From Sciurus carolinensis (taxonomy: Eukaryota; Chordata; Mammalia; Rodentia; Sciuridae), in contig NC_062218.1 in the NCBI RefSeq assembly GCF_902686445.1, positions 14,917,015-14,981,014 of the forward strand: a stretch of 64,000 nucleotides of DNA, in the 5' to 3' direction. The stretch's first letter is position 1; every line of letters begins with the position of its first letter. The position numbers and the translations under genes are program-made. The notes beneath the pieces were generated by a model. That model had not been told where the DNA came from. It did no database searches and saw only the letters and a program-made list of their open reading frames with translations. Below are positions 58,714 to 64,000 of this stretch, one piece after another.

Positions 58714-59100
58714 GTGTTAGCCAGATTTTCATTGCTGCGACCAAAATACCTGACAAGAAAGGCTTAAAGGAGGAAAAGCTTATGTTGGCTTCATGGTTTC
58801 AGAGGTTCAATCCATGGTTGGTGGACTGTATTGCTCGGGGTCTGAAGTGAGGCAGAAGCTCATGATGAAAGGATGGGGGGAGGAACACTGCACTTCTCCT
58901 GGTCTTCAGGAAGCAGAGGGAGAGAGGGGAAGAGGCCACAGGGAAGTGAGCCCTTCCAGGGCCTCCAGTGATCTCCATTCCAGGAATTCCCTCTCCTCCA
59001 GCTACCTGCCTTCAGTTACCACCAGTCAGTCCATTCAAACTAGGATGCTCTTATAAACTAATCACTTGTCTCGAGGAATTCCTGTATTAACACAGGAGTT
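58714..59100 (-). mobile_element. ERVL-MaLR solo LTR, antisense
   Basis: 'ttttcattgctgcgacc', 'aaaatacctgacaagaaagg', 'tggtttcagaggttcaatcc', 'atggttggtggactg', 'gaagtgaggcagaagctcatg' are the antisense MaLR landmarks. The right end near 59100 is approximate. Confidence 0.65.
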
Positions 59101-60254
59101 TTGAGGGACAGAGATAGCCAAGTAAGCAACACGTTGGGGAAATAGAACTGGAATTGGAAATTTCATTGGTAGAGAAGTTTTGAATGGTGACAATTTTTCG
59201 GGTTACTGGGAAAGAAGGTAGCCAAGGTGGCATGTGGGGTATTCATTGAAAAAGGGGAGACAAGATGCTTAAAGGCCAGGGAATGGGATGGATTTTCTAG
59301 GTGGAAGGCAATTGCCACCTAGGAGGCCAGTATCCAAGACTTAGGGACTGAAGGGCATGACCAGGAAGGAGCTGGTGACGATAGCAAAATGAGATTGGTG
59401 TGGTCAAAGGACAGAAGCCTCAGAGCAGACTTGGGACTTCACTTGCAATTTTTATTTGCTTTTTATAAGTGGGAGAGTATATTTTTGGAAATGATAGTAG
59501 GGAACAAGGAGCTGAACAGCCTAATCAACTAAGAGGGCTTCTGGGGAAGCTATGTCCTTGGGAACTTGGGCTGAGGAAAGGAGGGGAAAGGGAAGCTCCC
59601 AAACCAGGGTCCAGTTAAAGTGGAGTTGTCTTGGGAGGAGGCCGTGGTGTGGTGGGCGTGATGGCTGTGCTCAGAGGTGAGGAGAGCTCTGCTGAGTGTG
59701 GAGCAAGGAAATACAAGCAGGTGTGGCCCGCGGTGTGGCAGCAGAAGGAGGCCCGTGGGAGCTTCCACTCAGATGTTCACTGATGGTTACAGGAGATGAG
59801 GCTAGGCTTCAGCATCCTGAGGACAACAGTGAGTCCAGCAGCTGATGACCAAAGATGTTGATTCACAAGGACTCGGGTAGAGAGTTTGTAAACAATAATA
59901 AAACTCGTGGTGAGGTCCTTCCAAGCTTTTGAGTAGGATGGTGAGTTCTGCTTCTTTAGAGCTCCGAGTGTAAGTGGAGGTCAATGCTATCCTAACCCAT
60001 TATGCTCCATCATCCTAGATGGAATTGAAAACATGGGACTCAGTGAGAAGAAAGGGGAAGCCCTTCTTCTCTAGGATATTCTCTACTTGGCCTCAATGGA
60101 CCTAGGATGCTGAAATCAAGCACAATGGGTGAACCTACTTGACACCTGGGGTGAGTACACACTGTTATGTTACCTCAAATCTCTGAAAGGCCTCCCATGT
60201 TTTTATGCTCCTGGACACTCCCTCTCTCATGACCTGTGCTTTGAAGGTGCTGGC
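59101..60254. other. Intergenic sequence without recognised genes
   Basis: Nothing I can support as a gene. Some of it (about 59280-59400) may be old L2-like DNA. Confidence 0.35.
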
Positions 60255-60450
60255 AGACACCATGGTTTGAAGCTTGGTTCTGGAGCTTTGCAAGCTCAGT
60301 GCCTAGGACAAGTCACTTATCTTCTTGCAAATTTATCCACCATCTCTGTAAAATAATAGTAGTAATAATAATCATAACAATAAGGACTTAACTTACAGGG
60401 TTGTTACCAGATCAAATGACAGATGATCTAAAGCACATACCTGGAAGCTA
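60255..60450 (+). mobile_element. MIR SINE, sense
   Basis: 'ggttctggagctttgcaagc', 'gacaagtcacttatcttc', 'accatctctgtaaaataatag', '(taa)n', 'cttacagggttgttaccag', 'atcaaatgacagatg' follow the MIR order over most of its length. Confidence 0.7.
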
Positions 60451-61522
60451 GTGAGACATTAAAGAAAATGCACAGCTACCCACTTCCTTAAACTCCAGCC
60501 ATCTGAGAGCTTTCAGATCCACCCTGTTCTCACCACTGATGCCTTTGAACACGTCTGAGTTCTTTTCCTTCAGGGTCCCACCTCTGAGTGTGTCTGCTTC
60601 CACCATCTGCTACTGCCTGGTGTGTGTCTGGAAGTCTCCATTCATTCTCCAGTCGTCCTTAGCCATTCTGGAGACTTCCTGACCGGGAGAACTGGGGCAC
60701 AGCCATTCTGTACCGTCTCCTCTGTTGCTGACACAGCTTCTTTAAGGCTGCCATCCATGCATGTCCACATCAACCCATAAGCAAGTGTGTCTCCCCTGCT
60801 GGGCTGTGGGTGGCTTGAGGGCTCCTCATTTTTGATGCCCCGTACCTTGAACATTGTTTCACATTCTGTATTTTAAAAATATTTGTTGAGATATAAATGA
60901 CTTATGACTAATCTTTTCTCTCCCAAACCTATATATATGCTCTTTAAATGGCGACAAAAAATTGAAGTGAAATATGACTCTCCATTTTCCATTTTCCGGT
61001 AATGGTCAGACAGAGGAGAAGGTGTTCATTGGGGGAAGAGTAGGGTTCCTTGTGGTGTTGGGTGGTAGTATTGTTGCTGAGGATTGTCCTAAAACCACTG
61101 AAATCACACGACCATTTACAACCACTTTCGACTCTCTCAACTAATAAGGCCAATCCTGTATTTGGTAGCAACACAGTTTTTATCTCATTAATGAAATTTA
61201 AAATTTGATACTTTCTTATATTTGGCAAAGAAAAGATGTAAATGCTTGTCCTGATTCTATGTTATAAATGAAAAAGAAAAACACACCTTGAATAGATTGA
61301 AGACTAGCATTGTTGTTTTATGCAGATGTTGAATGGAATTACCCCATTTATGCTTTCTCTGTGTGAGCAAATTCCAATGGAGTGCCAATAATGTCCATAC
61401 AAGATTGGGCAGAAATTGAGTAGATAGCTGAATATATTGCCTTATTCAATTTAAGTTTGGACAAAATAAAAACAATTAGAGAATTCTCTATTTTACTAAA
61501 TATTCTTCAGATAAAGGAGCTT
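60451..61522. other. Unique intergenic sequence
   Basis: No gene or clear repeat was recognised; short open frames only. Confidence 0.4.
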
Positions 61523-61640
61523 TTTTTTCATTTACAATAACTTTATTTTATTTATTTATTTATATCTGGTGCTGAGGATCTGACCCAGTGCCTCACATGT
61601 GCCAGGGAAGCACTCTACCACCGAGCCACAACCCCAACCC
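61523..61640 (-). mobile_element. ID-type SINE with the long tail, antisense
   Basis: 'aactttattttatttatttatt' precedes the inverted ID head ('ctggtgctgaggatctgac' to 'gccacaaccccaacccc'). Possible imperfect target repeats are 'aaggagctttt' and 'aaggaactttg'. Confidence 0.75.
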
Positions 61641-61866
61641 CAAGGAACTTTGACTGTTGGATTCTTGATGAGTTCCTGGAAATTTGACATCAGTTTTCAA
61701 AAGACTCTAGTCTTTTCCTGAAGTTTGGGGGCTGCTACAGACTGATATAAGAGGTAGCAATTCCTAACCTGGTTCTCTCTCTCTAAAGACAACTAATAAT
61801 TATTGAATAGTGTCATCTTTTTGAAATAAAGGACTAAGGTGTATAATCAATTCATCGAAGGTTTTT

Positions 61867-62071
61867 TTTTTTTTTTTTTTTTTTTGCGGTGCTGGGGATT
61901 GAACCCAGGGCCTTGTGCTTGCGAGGCAGGCACTCTACCAAATGAGCTATCTTCCCTCTTCCCTTATAGATTGCATTTCTTTTTTTTTTTTTTTGCGGTG
62001 CTGGGGATCGAACCCAGGGCCTTGTGCTTGCAAGGCAAACACTCTACTGACTGAGCTATCTCCCCAGCCCT
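61867..62071 (-). mobile_element. Dimeric ID SINE, antisense, inside one target-site duplication
   Basis: Two inverted ID units (about 61886-61952 and 61995-62069), each preceded by a long T tract, are separated by a ~25-base non-ID linker. A single 12-bp direct repeat TCGAAGGTTTTT at 61855-61866 and 62072-62083 encloses both. Either one dimeric RNA inserted, or a second ID landed in the tail of the first. Confidence 0.85.
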
Positions 62072-62083
62072 TCGAAGGTTTTT

Positions 62084-62912
62084 AATAACCAGAGAGTAAA
62101 TTCATTTAGACATAACCCTGATAATAAAATAATATAAATGTTATCTTCTTTTTGTATGTATTGCCTGGTGATTTGGTAAACATCAAATGAAAACACATGA
62201 CTCTCTAGCAGATTTTCTTCTTATTAGCCATGGTGTTTCCTTTTTCCTAATAGAAAAAATGTTTATAGCATGTTTATTATTTCTATCAATTATAGCATGC
62301 TAGCCAGCATAACCCTATATCTTCTTTGTATTTTAGTAATTAAAAAACCTTATTCTTCTTCATTTATACAAAATATACAAAAAGATGCTACAACTGTGCT
62401 GTATTTCTCCAAGGAAAGAATTCTGTTATTAACCACAAGTATGTTTAATTATAATGCAATGAAAATAATCTGTGTAAGGTTATAAGGAATAGAAAGGATT
62501 ATTTTATTTTTAAAACATGTTCCCTTAGGTAGTGCTGTGCCTTCATTTAAACTGGGATTTAATTTCAGGGAGAAATGCTGGCTAGTTGTTCTATGTATCT
62601 AGCTTGATGGATACTTGTAATTTCTGTCTCTGAGGAAACATCTGGATTTAGTCATGGTCTATAACTCTGAGTTGGCTATATTCAATCTGGGTTGCTGTTT
62701 TTGAAGGCCACCATTTTTTTTTTTTTTTGACTGGATATTTATGACCATTCAACCTCTGTGGCTTGGATTCTCTCACATAGTCTTTCTGACATTCAACCAG
62801 GAATTCTTCATGTAGATTTCCTCTACCTTCCAATTCTCTGAAGCAGGCACAATCTCACCTTTATGGGAGATTTCATATCAGCTATAACCACCCTCAAATG
62901 CAAGAGGAGAAC
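62084..62912. other. Unique intergenic sequence
   Basis: No gene was recognised. AT-rich DNA with a poly(T) run around 62714-62728. Confidence 0.4.
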
Positions 62913-62926
62913 AAAGGATTGCTCTT

Positions 62927-63059
62927 TTATAAGAAATTTTTTTTTAGTTGTTGATGAACCCTTATTTTATTTATGTATTTATATGTGGTGCTGAGACTGG
63001 AACCCAGTGCCTCTCACACACTAGGCAAGCGCTCTACCACTGAGCTGCAACCCCAGCCT
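62927..63059 (-). mobile_element. ID-type SINE with the long tail, antisense
   Basis: The inverted tail ('ttagttgttgatgaaccc', then 'ttattttatttatgtattt') is followed by the inverted ID head ('gtggtgctgagactggaacc' to 'gctgcaaccccagcct'). A perfect 14-bp duplication AAAGGATTGCTCTT at 62913-62926 and 63060-63073 defines it. Confidence 0.92.
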
Positions 63060-63073
63060 AAAGGATTGCTCTT

Positions 63074-63758
63074 GAATCAGACATATTTTTGTTGTGTTGA
63101 GACTAAAAATACTTTTAATTTAAATTTTGGCTTCTTTTTTTTATATCTTAGACTAAAGTTCTGCGTGTTCCTTGAGACAGTTTTGGGCTTATGGAAGAGC
63201 TAGAGGGAAGTCTTGTGTGGTCTTTGAGAACTTAGGAAGGTCAAGGTCCTGGGCTGGCAGTAGTAGACAGGAGACATGCCTGAAATCAACAAGACCCAGA
63301 AGGGACCAAGGCACCTAGGAACTAGAAAATCACATGCCGATGAAGCTGGTAGACAAGGTCCGGAATGGGAGATCTTTGTGACTTACAAAGCAGAACACCT
63401 GGGCTTTCCTCCTAGCCTGTGTGCTGCCTGCAGACTCCTCCCCACTCCTCGGGGTTTTTCCCAAACATGTGGCTGAACATGTGACTGCCTTCCAGATGCT
63501 TGTACCATTTCTCATTCCAAATGTGTTAATCATAATAGGCTAGCTGAATAAAGGACATTTACCTTTTTGAGATGGTAGGGGTAGAGGATGAGAGAGGAAT
63601 AAGTGGCTTCGTACATGTATCTTCACTAATTTACACTCTATTTGGATAACCAATGGTAACTAGAGGGAGTTTTCTTCATAAGAAATGAATATGATTTCCC
63701 CAAATTCTTTACCATTAGTGAGTACACTGAAAAGAGAAATGGATTAGTACATAGCTTA
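63074..63758. other. Unique intergenic sequence
   Basis: No gene was recognised; short open frames on both strands at 63276-63533 overlap and show no family resemblance. Confidence 0.4.
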
Positions 63759-63905
63759 GAGTATTTCTCCAACTTTAAACACATAGAAATCACCTGGACA
63801 TCTTGTTAAATTGCAGATTCTGACTCAATATGTCTGGAGTGGGCTAGAAGATTGGACTTTCTAAAATTCTCCCAAGAGATGTCCATATTGCTGGTCCTTG
63901 CTTCA
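63759..63905. mobile_element. MER5A-like hAT-Charlie MITE
   Basis: 'atagaaatcacctggacatc', 'ttgttaaattgcagattctg', 'actcaatatgtctggagtgg', 'attgctggtccttgcttc' follow the MER5A consensus (aatcacctgg ... gcagattc ... ctcagtaggtctgggg ... tgctggtcc). It is an old fossil DNA transposon. Confidence 0.75.
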
Positions 63906-64000
63906 TACAGGAGGAGCAAAATCTTAGGGATCTCAAACAATTTTGTTCTATCCAATTTGTATGCTACCTATTTCTGAAAATGTATGTCATACGTAAATGT

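Noticed and set aside
61839..62054. 71-codon open frame with two Phe runs
   Set aside because: It is the translation of two antisense ID SINEs and their T tracts.

Overview
This is a gene-poor stretch of a mammalian genome. It contains one recognisable protein-coding gene, BASP1 (brain abundant, membrane-attached signal protein 1; also CAP-23 or NAP-22), on the + strand. The 222-codon reading frame (46800-47468) lies in a single exon. The exon is preceded by a clear branch point, pyrimidine tract and AG acceptor, and followed by a 3' UTR with two closely spaced AATAAA signals. The repeats point to a squirrel-family rodent (Sciuridae). There are many short tRNA-derived ID-type SINEs, B1 SINEs that are often fused to an ID unit, a second ID subfamily with a characteristic non-poly(A) tail, and two kinds of LINE-1 3' ends. 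The species assignment is inferred from these families as remembered and was not searched.

Layout. Positions 1 to about 130 are GC- and CpG-rich and fade into ordinary sequence by about 850; this is probably the downstream edge of the BASP1 promoter/exon 1 CpG island. From there to 46790 is about 46 kb of non-coding DNA, best read as the long first intron of BASP1. It holds ancient repeats (MIR, L2, MLT1, MST-type MaLR LTR, a hAT-Charlie MITE), younger rodent SINEs and L1 tails, and several repeat-free AT-rich stretches with clustered octamer and homeodomain-type motifs that look like candidate enhancers. Exon 2 (46791 to about 48376) carries the whole BASP1 coding sequence in a second, very GC-rich island. 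From about 48380 to 64000 is intergenic DNA with no gene I can support: SINEs, MaLR LTRs, L2 pieces, an L1 tail, a MER5A-like element and simple repeats.

The other open frames are short, start at arbitrary ATGs and lack recognisable domains. Two (17643-17858 and 50765-51229) are listed as curiosities because I cannot explain them. I see no CRISPR array, operon, provirus with coding capacity, true tRNA or rRNA gene, or new multi-gene system. The most useful unusual signals are: an in-frame upstream ATG that could give an N-terminally extended BASP1 from intron-initiated transcripts; a BASP1 exon open in several frames; a perfect 14-bp hairpin in a motif-rich intronic block; a cruciform-prone palindrome at 56031-56056; and composite SINEs bounded by single target-site duplications.
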